From: Temnopleurus reevesii
Lineage: Eukaryota; Echinodermata; Echinoidea; Temnopleuroida; Temnopleuridae
Assembly: GCA_036244855.1 (NCBI GenBank)
Contig: BQKZ01001086.1
Coordinates: forward strand, 55,169-119,168
Length of the DNA stretch: 64,000 nucleotides
Direction: 5' to 3'
This document shows, piece by piece, positions 37,701 through 50,240 of this stretch (positions are counted from its first letter, which is position 1; each line of letters starts with the position of its first letter). The translations under genes and the position numbers were made by a program. Below the pieces are notes generated by a model that saw nothing but the letters and a program-made list of their open reading frames with translations, ran no database searches and had not been told where the DNA came from.

Positions 37701-39567
37701 ACTATCAAACAATTGCATGATGTATTTGTTAGCAAATAATACAGCACATCCTGTATACAGAAACAAATAAAAGCACGTTGAAATAGAAAAGATTTTCTCA
37801 GAGCTCATTTTGTAAGAGAACCTCTCATTTGCCTCACGAAGCACCAGAACCCTTCTGCGGCACGGGCAGACGGGGGGAATATTTGAAACCGACACCGTTT
37901 TATTTATTGACAATCTATCATCAAATATTGAACAATATATTGCGCCACCAGGGAAGTGCAAATCTTGCCTGAGGATCGCATCTTAATGCTCTCATCCGCT
38001 CGTCAAGAACGATGAACATAATGTGAAGATGAAGGGAGGGTAAAAACGGGGTTGGGGGACATGAATATAGTGTGGAAAAGGTTGGAACTTTTTAAAGCAA
38101 ACGCAAGAGACAAAATATATGATGAAACATAGGCTGTAAAGGTGAAAAGGACGAATGAAAGCAATGAATAGAAGTATGCGCAAGTGGGTTATTGTCCCTA
38201 ACTCGTAAGAAAATTTAAGAGAAACCTCCTTTAGGACAAATAAACACCGTGAGTAGGTTTGATCCTACAAGACTGAGTATCAGAGTGTATTGGTCAAACA
38301 GTGAAAATTTCCCGATAATTCAAATCTAGTATATTCATTCGTCAGCACGAAACATGTAGGCACTTAGAGTGGTTCTTGGTCAAAACGTATGACAAATAAA
38401 AATTTCGATCAGATAATCGGTAAACAAGACATGATCAGTCATTAATTTCCGCATGGAATTTTCCTTCCAAAAACGTAATCTTTACGACTTGACCTACATC
38501 CGAATAAATGAAGATCATGAAAGAAAGGGAAAATCGTGATCACATTCGAAATGAGTCCCTCCACTTGTCTCCAATAATCATAATTTTTTCTTCTTTCTTC
38601 TGAAATCTCATTGCATCTTCCGAACTTTCAAGCGGAACTAACTTTAAAATCGATCACGTCGATTGCAAGACAAGATGCATTCTTTGAAATTCAAACCCAA
38701 CATCCCCTTGTGAGAGCGGACGAGATCTTATGAATGGAAATCGTGCCATTTCAATTTCTCGTTCCTTTGAGATATTCGTGCAAATCTTATCCCATCCTTC
38801 TTCCGAGTCTCCTTTTACAGGGGTTCTCTGTACTTCAAATAGTAAATGAGGCCAGATCGTTATAAAGCAAGGTCCGAAACATGAAAGAGAACAGAATACT
38901 CATATCCAGAAGAAAATTGGGTCAGAGATTTAAACGAACGAAATCATCAATGCATTTCAAATTTTCAGGTACTATTCAACAGGTAGGCTTGGGATTTAGA
39001 TTTCGTGCGTGGAATCTGGTGAACAGTGAAAATGGTAGAGGAAGGTAGAGGAAGAATACATTCCTTCGCCAAGCCTGTACTTTAATAAAATTTTCGCTCA
39101 ATACAATGAGCAGAACACCATGCACGTGTACCAATACTATGAAGGAAATTTGCTTTTGTGTCTTCCAAATACGTGTTTTCTAATCATCACCCTATTCAAA
39201 GCACAGAGGTGTATAAATTGACAATTCCTAGTTCGAACTTAGTTGCTGTAATTAGGAACATTAGGCATCTTCGTAATTGAAATGTAAGAACCTCCTATAG
39301 GATTGGCTGAAAAGAGTTAAAATATTACGTTTGAACGACTATTACATACGTTCTAAGACGGATTGGGAACGTTCTCCCATGCCGGTCATTTCATAAAAAT
39401 ATCAAACTAAAATGTGGCCAGTAGCAAGATTCAGTGTACTTATGGGGTAGTGTCAAGTTCGCGTCACCGCAGAAGGAAATTGCCCATTTTGTTCCCATTC
39501 CACCTGGCTAGTCCCCAAAATTGCAGTAATCATGAAAAAGTGAATATTAACCACCTCCCTACGTCAC

Positions 39568-40253
39568 TCAACCTCTCATCTATTCTATTCTCCCCATTAA
39601 CAAATTGGAAAATATTTTAACCCTTTTAGCAAGTGAAGCGCGCAAGAGGCAGGTGCAATTACTTCCGCTAGATTATTTAAAATCATCTGTGACTCATCTT
39701 CCTTCGTGTTTTTCTTTCTCTAACCCCATGCGAGGGTCGTCCCATTTATTTGGGGGCCCTCTGCGGCAAGTAAACAACCAGTTTCCCATCGAAATATCCT
39801 TCACAAGAAAAGGCGTAACTAATGTGCTTCTACATTAGCATGATTTCATTAGAGAGGGGGAGGCCTGCCAAGTTCATTATATTTTCCCGCCCCTGGAGTA
39901 ATCAAATTCCAATAAATTTTGTTTTTCTTACTTATTGAGGGTAGTATATTGGAACCATGAGAAATATTAATCTGGTATCGTTGCCACGTGGATGTGTTGT
40001 GTGTGGAAGTCGATTCGATGAGCGAAGAAGGAATTCCGATAGATTTTTCTGGTCGGAAGCACATGCGATCGCAATCTCTGATGCCAATTATCCCTACAAA
40101 AAGTACATTCACCTTTGCGGATAAGTTCACAAGATAGGGAAAAATCATGAACATGACGAAGGGTTCGAATTCAAAGAGTATGGTCTCGCAGCTCGCTCGT
40201 TAACAGAACACAGACCTCAAAATACGCGAAAACAAATATAAAATCCAGAATTT
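39568..40253. repeat. First copy of a 686-bp near-identical overlap
   Basis: It is repeated at 40255-40940 with a constant offset of 687. The only difference noticed is t/a in cagTttcccatcg (39780) versus cagAttcccatcg. Such near-identity, ending exactly at the n, points to two overlapping contigs that were not merged. The open frames inside (39605-39838 +, 39849-40154 -) have no domain. Confidence 0.85.
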
Positions 40254-40254
40254 N
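40254..40254. other. Single-n assembly join
   Basis: The left contig stops at the start of the poly(T) run (aaatccagaattt) that is complete in the right contig at 40938-40963, so the homopolymer probably caused the break. Confidence 0.9.
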
Positions 40255-40940
40255 TCAACCTCTCATCTATTCTATTCTCCCCATTAACAAATTGGAAAAT
40301 ATTTTAACCCTTTTAGCAAGTGAAGCGCGCAAGAGGCAGGTGCAATTACTTCCGCTAGATTATTTAAAATCATCTGTGACTCATCTTCCTTCGTGTTTTT
40401 CTTTCTCTAACCCCATGCGAGGGTCGTCCCATTTATTTGGGGGCCCTCTGCGGCAAGTAAACAACCAGATTCCCATCGAAATATCCTTCACAAGAAAAGG
40501 CGTAACTAATGTGCTTCTACATTAGCATGATTTCATTAGAGAGGGGGAGGCCTGCCAAGTTCATTATATTTTCCCGCCCCTGGAGTAATCAAATTCCAAT
40601 AAATTTTGTTTTTCTTACTTATTGAGGGTAGTATATTGGAACCATGAGAAATATTAATCTGGTATCGTTGCCACGTGGATGTGTTGTGTGTGGAAGTCGA
40701 TTCGATGAGCGAAGAAGGAATTCCGATAGATTTTTCTGGTCGGAAGCACATGCGATCGCAATCTCTGATGCCAATTATCCCTACAAAAAGTACATTCACC
40801 TTTGCGGATAAGTTCACAAGATAGGGAAAAATCATGAACATGACGAAGGGTTCGAATTCAAAGAGTATGGTCTCGCAGCTCGCTCGTTAACAGAACACAG
40901 ACCTCAAAATACGCGAAAACAAATATAAAATCCAGAATTT
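40255..40940. repeat. Second copy of the 686-bp overlap
   Basis: See 39568-40253. Here the sequence continues through the poly(T) run into unique DNA. Confidence 0.85.
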
Positions 40941-40963
40941 TTTTTTTTTTTTTTTTTTTTTTT
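40938..40963 (+). repeat. Poly(T) run of 26
   Basis: An uninterrupted T tract following ccagaa. It could be the reverse complement of a retroposed poly(A) tail, but no matching retrotransposed gene is recognisable beside it. Confidence 0.85.
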
Positions 40964-43202
40964 AGAAATGAAGAATACGTAGACGACAGGTATCAAAAGA
41001 CATTTTATCTGGTTTCTCGAGCATTAATCGAAGATGGAATGAAGGAAGTTTTTCGATTGCGTTATTTCATGCTTCGAGTTCTCTCTCAGCTATCATTACA
41101 AGCTTCAATAAAGCGATATGTCCATGTAAAAAATATATGTAAGAAATACATGTACAATTTAAATATAAACGGGTGTTATCTAAAACCTTTTTTCTGATAT
41201 GGACATATAAAGATTACGGCTGGTGTTGAATTCACCTCCAGTGTTTTAAAGTGTCAGGCTCTCATCAATATCGTGATATAGCGCACTAAGATGTTTCATG
41301 ACACTATACTGATGTGCGAACGACAGCGAAGTCTAAATCAATATTGTTGAGATTTTCCTTATGTCATAAGGATGTTAATCGATTACTGTTTTCATGAACC
41401 TGTCTCCCTATTCAACGCAAGATGTAATTTGTTGAAAAGACCACTATTCATAATTTGGATGCAAGTACAGGTGCTGTGTTGTACTTTCCCTTACTAGACA
41501 CAACTACGTCAAACTGTAGCAGAAATGTATAGGAAACTGTAATTGAAAGTCGCTCAAGAGTAAAACATCGATATGACAACGGTTGCTATCCAGAGACACG
41601 GCCAAGTACGTGCCACCACATAGGTGTTAAATGTAAACACCATTGTAACGACTGTGTGCCTCTGGCTCGGGTTTAATTGCCTTTCCTCCATTTCTTCCAT
41701 CACGAATTCATACCGTTATAATGGGTTTAAACTGTCATCTTAGCACAGATCCTTTTTTAAGTTCACACATCTCTTTTTTAGGGTGAGTGATCAGTCTCCT
41801 CGGGGTTCATTCCAGAGCAATACCGAGATAATTTGCAAGCGTGTGTAGTGCTGTTTAAATTGTTTACTCTGTAAACATGACACGTAATGTGGTCGTCACC
41901 TTTAATCTTTGTGAATATCGTCACTTGTTTTCGTCCAGATATCTTGGCGCGCGTGTTGTGTGAGCGCGTAGGCACACGAGTAGAAAGTGCGCCAGGAGGG
42001 TTTCCGGTGAGGATCACTCACGGAGTTGTAACTAATTAATCAAAAACTTTGCCTCCTATCATTTGGAAACCAGCATGAGTAAGATACCTCCAAGACATGT
42101 TGGAGTCAAAATTTGTCCTGGCACTTACCATGAAATCATGTGTCTGGTGGAACATGATGAAAGCAAGGGAATGACAGACGGAATGTGCCAACATTATGTT
42201 ATTGTAGACTGGCGCCAGGCGTATGGAGGGTGACCCCTCGAGAAACAATTTCATGTCTAAATACCCCCGTGATTTCACCATTAATTACATATATCGATTC
42301 GCATGAATGTTTTACTCTTACCTGACATTCACAATCATAATGGCCTGCGGTTTTGCAATCTGACAGGATGAGTTTTCCATATTGCCAGGGTTTCACGCCC
42401 TTTTACATTGCCTCCTTTTGCTTCCCTGTCTACAAAGACAGCTGAAACTATTTCCATGCTTTGGAATTTGTTACCAATGTTTATTGAAAATGTGGAGAAG
42501 CCCCTAACGTAACTAATTTTACGTCTCCAGCATTTTATTTTATACCCTCCCGAGGAAAAGATTTGGCAGCTGCGTGTACAAACAATCAGAGACGTATGTC
42601 ACCCGATACATAAATCGAATCGAAAGCCATTCACAAATCTTTTCCACGCCAATTAAAAAACACAGTATCCCGATCAATGAAGAAAACATAACTCGATACT
42701 TCAGCATCTACGTAATGTCAAGAGCATCACTGTACCATAATAGTGTACGTCCAGCGTATGCGCTTGTTGTTGTTTTTGGCTTTAACGGCGCTTCATTCAT
42801 GTATGAATATTTGCGCTTGGAACTTTATGTACTTCAAATACAAAAGCAATTCTCTGAACGATCAAACCATCTATCGTTCCGAAATGTATTCAATTCAATG
42901 TCGAACGAATATAATAGAAACAGACTATTAATTCGAGTGAAATATTTCTGTTCAGACCTCAGTGAAATGGGTATTTTCAAACATGTGCAACTTCAGCTTT
43001 TCATAATTGTGGAACTTACTTCGTAACACCTCAAGAAAATAATTCCCCGCGTTGAATCAAGCTGGTCGTGACAAAGTATTTTACGTGTTCAATCTCGGAC
43101 CTAGAACTCTGTTAGGTCCGTTGTCCTATGTCAGGTGCCGTTGACCAAGGAGACCAAAATGACCTAGTCTCGTTGGCACACACTGTACCGTGCACATAGA
43201 AA

Positions 43203-43567
43203 CTGACGGCTGGTGCCGGTCAACTAGTCTCTTACCTGACGATAAGAGGCTTTACATGTAGAAGGAAATCAAGAGATTGGATAGGGAAACACCGACGACT
43301 GGTGTACATAGACTAGTCTCTCATGATGATGAGAGGCTTTACATCAGGTAGAAGGAACGCGAGAGATTGGAGAGGAGAACACTGACGGCTGGTGTACGTA
43401 GACTAGTCTCTCACCTGGTGACGATGAGAGGCTTTACAGGTAGAATGAACTCGTGATATCTGAGAGGGAAATACTGACGGCTGGTGTACGTAGACTAGTC
43501 TCTCACCTGCTGGTGATGAGAGGCTTTACAGGTAGAAGGAAATCGAGAGATTGGAGTGGGAAACACT
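43203..43567 (+). repeat. Minisatellite of four 89-92 bp units
   Basis: Units start at ctgacggctggtg (43203, 43382, 43474) or the variant ccgacgactggtg (43292). Each includes the palindrome gACTAGTc, then tctcacctg and gatgagaggctttacaggtag. Units differ by a few substitutions and short indels. Confidence 0.85.
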
Positions 43568-44437
43568 CGTCACCCTGTCAACGCCATTTACAAGTTCTCT
43601 CACAGTCATTGCCATTAAACATCCACCAACCTCTCCCCGATCGGAAATATATCCCCTGCCACCCTTCTTATAGCGGTCAATGTGGCTTCCAGCTGAATTT
43701 CAATGTGCACACCTTTTAAATATTAAAGGCGTCGGTTTATGCACCACACCTGCGTAATATGTTGAAGTGAAAAAAAGTGTACGAAAGTCACACCGTGGTT
43801 CACTATCACCAGTCACCCACGAACGGAAGGGTAATGAATTGACTTGTCAACCTGCCCAGGTCAATGACATTCGCAAAAAAATACGTGGGGGTAAGTCAAT
43901 AGACTTGTTATCTCGAGTTGGAGGTGGTATGTCTATGCCTCGATGTAGTCAGCTTAATGTTATCCTAATCTACTAAACACATATGATAAAGAAAATTTCC
44001 ACGTAGATTTTACATAAAACAACTGCCATTTTGTTAATGGTGAGATACACATGCTGGAGTACGGGTACACTGATAGCTCTGCTGAAAGTGAGCGTAGGCA
44101 GGGCAGTCAGACTATCCCTCATCTTCTGAGGTGCAAAAACAATATTACCACCGTGTACCTAGAGGGACCTGGCAGTGGCGAATGATGTGGCTCTGTCATG
44201 TGCAAGAATATTGGGAAAGGTGATGTGATGACACAAGATGATGAGAACAATATCGTAAGGGCATTATTTTCCTTTTCGTATTTACTCCAAAAATGATTTT
44301 GCAAGTGAGAATCACTTTGTGTCATCACAACTTCGCAAAAATATCATCGAAATTCCTCTTCTGAGTTTCATCATCATAACGTCATGATTAACCCTGTCAC
44401 TAAATACTCTCTTGGCATACACTGTGTGCTCCAAAGT

Positions 44438-44520
44438 ATAATAATAATAGATGCAATTTATATAGCGCATGTATCCACTCTGCTGAGTGCTCAAGGTGCT
44501 TTACATTACAGTATGATCTT
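44438..44520 (+). mobile_element. (ATA)n-TTTATATAGCGC dispersed repeat, second copy
   Basis: The sequence ataataataatagatgcaat then ttatatagcgcatg and tgctcaaggtgctttacatt has the same order of landmarks as the insertion at 29816-29929. It is a short non-coding dispersed repeat, and the match to the common GCGC...GCTTTACA-type repeats of marine invertebrates is from general knowledge. Confidence 0.5.
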
Positions 44521-45750
44521 TAACTGCAGTTGGATGAACCCTCATGAATGTGATGGGACAGTGATTTTTTTTACAAAAAGGAAGTGACGATCGGTGAGAT
44601 AGGTTGGAGGACTTTCACCAAACACCCCATTTTTCATTGACGTTCACATCTTGCCTCAAGTCGAGGCACTCTAATTAAAAAGAGCGTGCCAAAACGGGGA
44701 GGCTTCTAGTGGGCGTGAGCACTAAAATTTTAAAAGCAAGACTCTCCCAATCCAATGTCCTCAGGAAAGTTTTTAGATCTTTAAGAAGCGCCCTCTTTTG
44801 CGAAGTATGACTCATCCATCCGTATAATCTGGAGAGATTGAAGAGCGCCATCATATCCTAGACCTACCTACCTACATCGCTCCCGAACTCGCCTTTCCTG
44901 TGAGATGCGACGACCTCATGAATAAGAGATGATGGAGACTGAGAAGGAAGAGGCAACTCAAGTCACGATGCTTTCGTGATTTCCTCGAGTGAAAAAGACA
45001 GGATTACTGAATTACCAGTCACCTTCATTTCCCTTCGCGCTTAGTCGGTTTTAGAGGGCATGATATGCCGAAACACCAACAGTGTAAACACAATACTTTA
45101 ACATGGTTAATGCAAGCATGTGTAATCCAAATCAATGTGATACTCATGCACCATTCGGTAGATGTAAATTTTTAGTGACATTGCCCTGGTTACAATCATT
45201 CGGGGAAAAAATGTGTTTCTTGCGATTTTAGCATGTTATAGATGAGTTTGGTTTTGGCTAGTTTCCTCTTGAAAACAATTACATTCAAAATCTCAGTCGT
45301 TTACATGTAAACGATGTGCCATACAATTGTTCCGACGCTTTCCAATATTCAAATGTGACAACTGGTATTGCACAGATCGATAACACAGTCATGTCAGCGG
45401 GCAGTAACGGTATGTGTTGATGGATTATCCGAATACTGATGTGGCGATTCCCCAAGCAGAAGCTCCTTTAAGTTATCTCTTCACTCAACACCAATACAAA
45501 TCATTGTAATTGGTAAAGCAGAGATAGAGAGTGGGACACATTCAAACATTGCGGTGATGAGAGGTTTGGGTATTTGTGATTCAAGGGCCCTGGTAATTCT
45601 TCGTGCACCACGCTCTCATGATTTATTCAACCACAATGACATTGACTGAGCATTGGTTTGGGAGAGACGGTGTGTATCACCAGAACGAACCATCAGATAT
45701 GTCACCGAATGGGTCCTCTACGTCTGTCCAAACAAACGGTCTTGGTTGGA

Positions 45751-45904
45751 GCGGTTCAGCTCTTTGAAGAATTCAAAGAATACACGTGATTAATCTGGTG
45801 AGCATGGTCAGTTCTCCTCATTTTGAAGCGGGTCAGCTCTTTGAAGATTTCAAGGAATACACGTGATTAATCTGGTGAGCATGGTCAGTTCTCCTCATAT
45901 TGAA
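45751..45904 (+). repeat. Two-unit 77-bp tandem duplication
   Basis: Units 45751-45827 and 45828-45904 both run gcgg.tcagctctttgaaga to gttctcctcatDttgaa and differ at only a few positions, so the duplication is recent. Confidence 0.85.
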
Positions 45905-45918
45905 GTCTTATTACCCTT

Positions 45919-45930
45919 CACCCCCCCCCC
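45919..45930 (+). repeat. Poly(C) run
   Basis: Homopolymer C tract of about a dozen bases after cccttca. Confidence 0.7.
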
Positions 45931-47477
45931 CTGCTTTCACCAAAGACCTACAATGGACTATGTTTAAACAGGACAATAATGTATTCCCGAAGAGTACCAG
46001 TACAGAAGTGTCCAACAATCAAGGAGAATCGTGAGATGGTTAGAAAAAGACATTCATCAAAAATAGGCACTGCAAACATGGCAAAACGTGGATGGATTGA
46101 ATGAAAGCGTTTTGAATTTTCTTCCGTGAGATAAAATACATTCAGTATTGGAAGAGGGATGATTCAGAAAAAAATATGGTCGTATTAGAGGGTAACCGAC
46201 ATCATATACCTATGCAATTGCGAAGTGTCACACCTCTGTGGATTCCGAGTATCTCCGTTCGCTGTTATCATAGATCTATGCTGTTATCCATCTCCGACAT
46301 ATTATATGAGAGGTTTTTTTAAAGTAAAAACGGGGCACTTCAATAAGTTGAGGGTCCTAAATGTGCATGATGCAGCACTAGTACTGGTGTGTACGCGACC
46401 TGCACTGTGAACATTTGCATTATACGTGCATCCATCTCAATAGCAATCAGTGCCATGTTTTCTACAGGCACATCGTGTCAAGGACCCCATATGCACTGCA
46501 TGTCCATGAATAAAACATGTTCATGTGACCGTTCATGTTCATCTTCGACCATCTCACTCATTTCCCGTTTATCGGCATCAAATCAAAATCCGCTGAGAAA
46601 TCAAGAAACAAAATCGCCAAGAAAAAAAGGGAAGAACTTCACACGAAATTGGATTTTTTTCAAGGTCGAGGAACACCTTGGATTCTCTTTCCACCCGAGC
46701 ATGGTCTTTGTTTTATGACGCTGGAATTTTGGAACTATCGCATTGAATACTTTTCTCAAATATCATTGATATCCATGCTGTCCTTACAACATTTGAAAGT
46801 TTGCATCGTTCGTTGAAATTGCGGGTTTGTTTAAAAACTAAATTATCTTCAACATAATGTTCAATATAAGCTACAAAGGCTACCCTTTGAATTATGGTAG
46901 TTTCACTGTCCAATACAAATTTCATAAATTCAATGTATGGTATTTAAGCTCTAATGTGTCCAAAACGAATAACCCTCAGTAACTACCATTTACCTGTAAT
47001 CCCATAAAGCCCAAATGGGTGCCAACATTAGGCAGTTAAATAATTTTAAAATAATTTTCTCATGCTTATTGAGAAATAAACTTCACAACAGAGAGACGAA
47101 TATGAACACTAAACACTAAATGAAATTCGTCCGTGGTTGTAAAATGTACTCCTTACTTGTTGCCCATTCACACAGCTGCTTCATATCTTAATTCGAATTG
47201 GGCTGTGTGTGAGTTCAAGGAGCCCCTTAAGGGTTATGTGTCACGTGCACAACATGGTGCACAATTTCTGCCCATTTGGAATAACATTCAAACCGATTGC
47301 GAAACTAGAATCTACAGACTTGACGTACGAGTGAAGCAATGAGAAAGAACATACACAGGGGTAGGTAGCCTTTCAGCACTGTTCAAATTCGAGAGAGCAA
47401 TAATCATTACCTACTATTTATTGACCCCTCTCTTGTACACCTGGGCTAAAGATGACGTGGGCCTATTGTATGATCAA

Positions 47478-47507
47478 CCAGGGAGTTGGGAATTTGAAAC
47501 TCCCTGG
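47478..47507. repeat. Perfect 10-bp inverted repeat (hairpin)
   Basis: CCAGGGAGTT (47478-47487) and AACTCCCTGG (47498-47507) surround a 10-nt loop, and ATCAA occurs just outside each arm in direct orientation. Function unknown. Confidence 0.6.
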
Positions 47508-47779
47508 ATCAACAAAGGGTAGCAAATAGAAGGCCATTGATCGCACGTGAGGTCCGTATGAGGACAAACTGCCCTATTGGATATGAACCTACAGGTGTGT
47601 CTTTTTGAAAGAGGTATCATGAAAAATAATTAGACTAGGTTAGAGGGGTATTATTCGACTGGCCTTTTAGGGATGTGGTTGAAAATACGAGGATCTCAGC
47701 CAAGAATAATTCGTTTATGACCTCGTTCAGATCTATGGCGTTAGATAAATTTAATGGAAACATGTTTTTACAACCAAAA

Positions 47780-47920
47780 AAACCGAGTTTAACGGCAGGT
47801 CTGAACGGAACAAGCAGTCACGAAAGTGGATTTCTAAACTGGTTTGGAAATCCACTTCGCGAGGTAGATTTTCGTGACCAGGAACCAGTTCACCCGGAAA
47901 TTTTAACGCTAAATACTCGT
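47780..47920. mobile_element. Fold-back element with nested inverted repeats
   Basis: Inner arms AAGTGGATTTC (47824-47834) and GAAATCCACTT (47847-47857) are perfect, and outer arms GTCACGAAA (47817-47825) and TTTCGTGAC (47870-47878) are also perfect. Looser pairing (gtttaacggcaggtctgaac with gttcacccggaaattttaac) extends to about 47780-47920. A related caaatccacttcgtg stretch recurs near 48078. It looks like a small fold-back transposon remnant. Confidence 0.5.
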
Positions 47921-49088
47921 ATAGCAGCCTTGGGTAGATTTAACTTCATGTGACATTGAAGCGCTCACAAGACTTAAACAGGTAGTCAATGTGAGAGCGC
48001 AACGGGGATCACAGAAGAACATGACCAGCAATTTACCCGTCACCTTGCAACAGAACACTTTGTGTGAAATGTACTTCAAATCCACTTCGTGTGCCTCTAG
48101 ATTTAAAAGGGACGCATCTGCCTTTACGAACGGGGTTTGGAACCTAGATAAGTGGAAGTCGCTTTCGAAAACTAGATTTGAACGGGGCCAATGACATACG
48201 ATGATTTCAACCAAGAAAGGCCATCTCCATTCATGTTGATTGAAACGCACCAGTAAAGTAGCAATGCACGATAAGTCCGTACAGTGAGCAGAACATTTCT
48301 CGGGTCGAGTACGCACTTAATGCTTTCAACAATGAATTTTCAAGACATCCATTTTATTTGTCACACGGATGTTCGCATTGGGGATAAATTACCGGTTGCT
48401 ACTGACTGACTAATGTAGACAGTGAGTTACAACAATATTGTTGAAGTTTACGGTCAGTTCCCTGCCCAAACATTGGTACGTGCCGCAGTTAGGTTGCTGG
48501 CCGTCCAAGGTACTCTTCTGGCTAATCATGCTAATGAACAAATTAAGCTCGTTCATAATAGCTCAGTAATACCATAGACCTACCACGGTAATACACTCTA
48601 CAATATTGCCAGTCACAGTTGTTTAGCTAAAAAATCAGGTTACATTTTCTGGAAAATTCAAATAACTCAAAAGTCATATGCTGATTTATATATTAGAATT
48701 AGTGTCCTTGGACAGCAGGAGGCCAACAATTGTGGGTCATACAGTATGGACAGAATAAAGTTACCAGTGTCCCACGAGGTCCCACGAAAATGCATGTGTT
48801 TTGCATAGGCTTTGGTGGGACATGGCGGGAAACTGTAATATTGTAAGATAAATCCTTTCAGAATTATCAATCACGGCTTCCATGCATCTTCTGATTATGA
48901 AGTCCGAAATGCTTGACCACTCTTGACCGCTAACAGCATCATCGGGTCAGCTGAACCCCATTAACAGAGGTCAATGACATCGGTGTGTCATCCTCTCTCC
49001 AGGGGAGGATAATCACTTTCGTCTTCCCCGACTCCTCCAATTGTCTAAATCATCCGCACCACGGGTGGCGTAATCAGGGATCGTTGCC

Positions 49089-49322
49089 CTAAACCGTCAT
49101 CGCCGCCGTCACCAACATCAAAACGTGGTTCAAATTGAATAAATATCCTGTCACATCCATGGTATCACATGGAACTTCGTGGTGTATGTAACGTTGATTA
49201 TTCGATTCAACCCAGTCACGAAATCTTTCATGGCGCACGACGGGGATCCTGTAAACCCTAACAAAATCGAGCAAAATCTTAATCGCCAACGGAATGTGTA
49301 CAAAGAAAAGCTTGCGACCCAA
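49089..49322 (-). pseudogene. Possible fragment of a ChbG/YdjC-like deacetylase
   Basis: The 77-codon minus-strand frame has FFVHIPLAIKILLDFV then VYRIPVVRHERFRDWVES, which loosely recalls the GHQHVHV-P...F...Y.I..TR.P.E...W segment of the ChbG/YdjC carbohydrate-deacetylase family. The family's histidine pair is not intact (GRKLFFVH in place of GHxHVH), no other part of the family is visible nearby, and no splice sites are convincing. The resemblance may be chance. Confidence 0.15.
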
Positions 49323-50109
49323 GGTTTAATCTGACATCATGATCTTTGTAATACTTTGATGTAGGCCTATACTAATGTTATTTTCAAACAACTAAAATGA
49401 CATTGCCATCAAGCATAGACGACTATGTCGCGATCTTTAATAACGATGTTAACAGGTAGAAAAGGAACAATTCCCCCCAAACAAATTACAGGTTTGCTAA
49501 AATAAGGTACACTCGTAAATGGCCATTACATGCAAATGTCAAGGAGCAGACAATTCAGTGAGAGGTGGTTTCAGGATGTCTAGAATGAACACAATCCATA
49601 GAGATTGGATTGTGTAATAAGCTTTGGGCGACTTATATCCCTTCAGTCTGCTAAACGCAAGATTCGATGCCGTCTGTCAGATTAGGGCGTCGGGGTTTAT
49701 CGGGATTCCACTCCACTGTCAGAATCGATCAGAACTCTACTCTCAAATTTTGGGGAGAAAATACATGGCGAGTTTCACCTAGCCCCGTGTAACAAGCAAA
49801 CGTAATACTATGTAGCCTAAATGGCCCCTTCTATAACATGTTTAAAACAAATTTCTTCGAGATCATACAAGTAGCTAAAACCAGGAAACTTGGGCAACGT
49901 AGCTGTTTAATTTAAAGTTGAGGGCATTTCAATCCATTTTTAACATAAATTCTAATAATGGGTGGCAGCAGGGTGGTCAAAAGTAATAGCGAAAAAATAA
50001 GATATAGATGGATTTCAAAAATTAAAAAAAAAACATGAATGATTCTTCGAAAACATGATTGACCCTGCATGTGCAGACAGCGCATAATAGGGTAAAATTG
50101 TTTTATAGG

Positions 50110-50240
50110 TCATGATCACATAGGACCGCGGAAGCAACACGATTCAACACGACGCTTTGTTAATTCACAGTTAACTGCCTCCGAACAAGAGTCGTGTTGA
50201 ATCGTGTTGCTTCCGGGGCCCATATGTAACCGGGGCTCAC
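50110..50240. mobile_element. Palindromic MITE-like element, copy 2
   Basis: A perfect 23-bp inverted repeat, gaagcaacacgattcaacac + gac (50131-50153) and its complement (50191-50213), extends outward imperfectly (tcacataggaccgcg against ccggggcccatatgtaac) and inward (ctttgtt against aacaaga). The family match is the element at 17080-17210, with the same arm motif and a similar centre. No open frame. Confidence 0.75.

Larger units (their letters stand above)
30291..39567. other. Gene-free stretch
   Basis: No gene is recognisable. It contains a LINE-like tail at 31.4 kb and a G run at 34787-34799. Overlapping open frames at 32331-32668 and 33881-34323 lack domains and splice support. Confidence 0.45.

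Noticed and set aside
42574..43026. 150-codon open frame, the longest outside simple repeats
   Set aside because: No recognisable domain or hydrophobic or cysteine pattern. Another frame is also open here, and no flanking splice sites or promoter stand out.
43203..43567. Possible CRISPR-like array
   Set aside because: Whole units repeat without unique spacers, and the sequence is eukaryotic.
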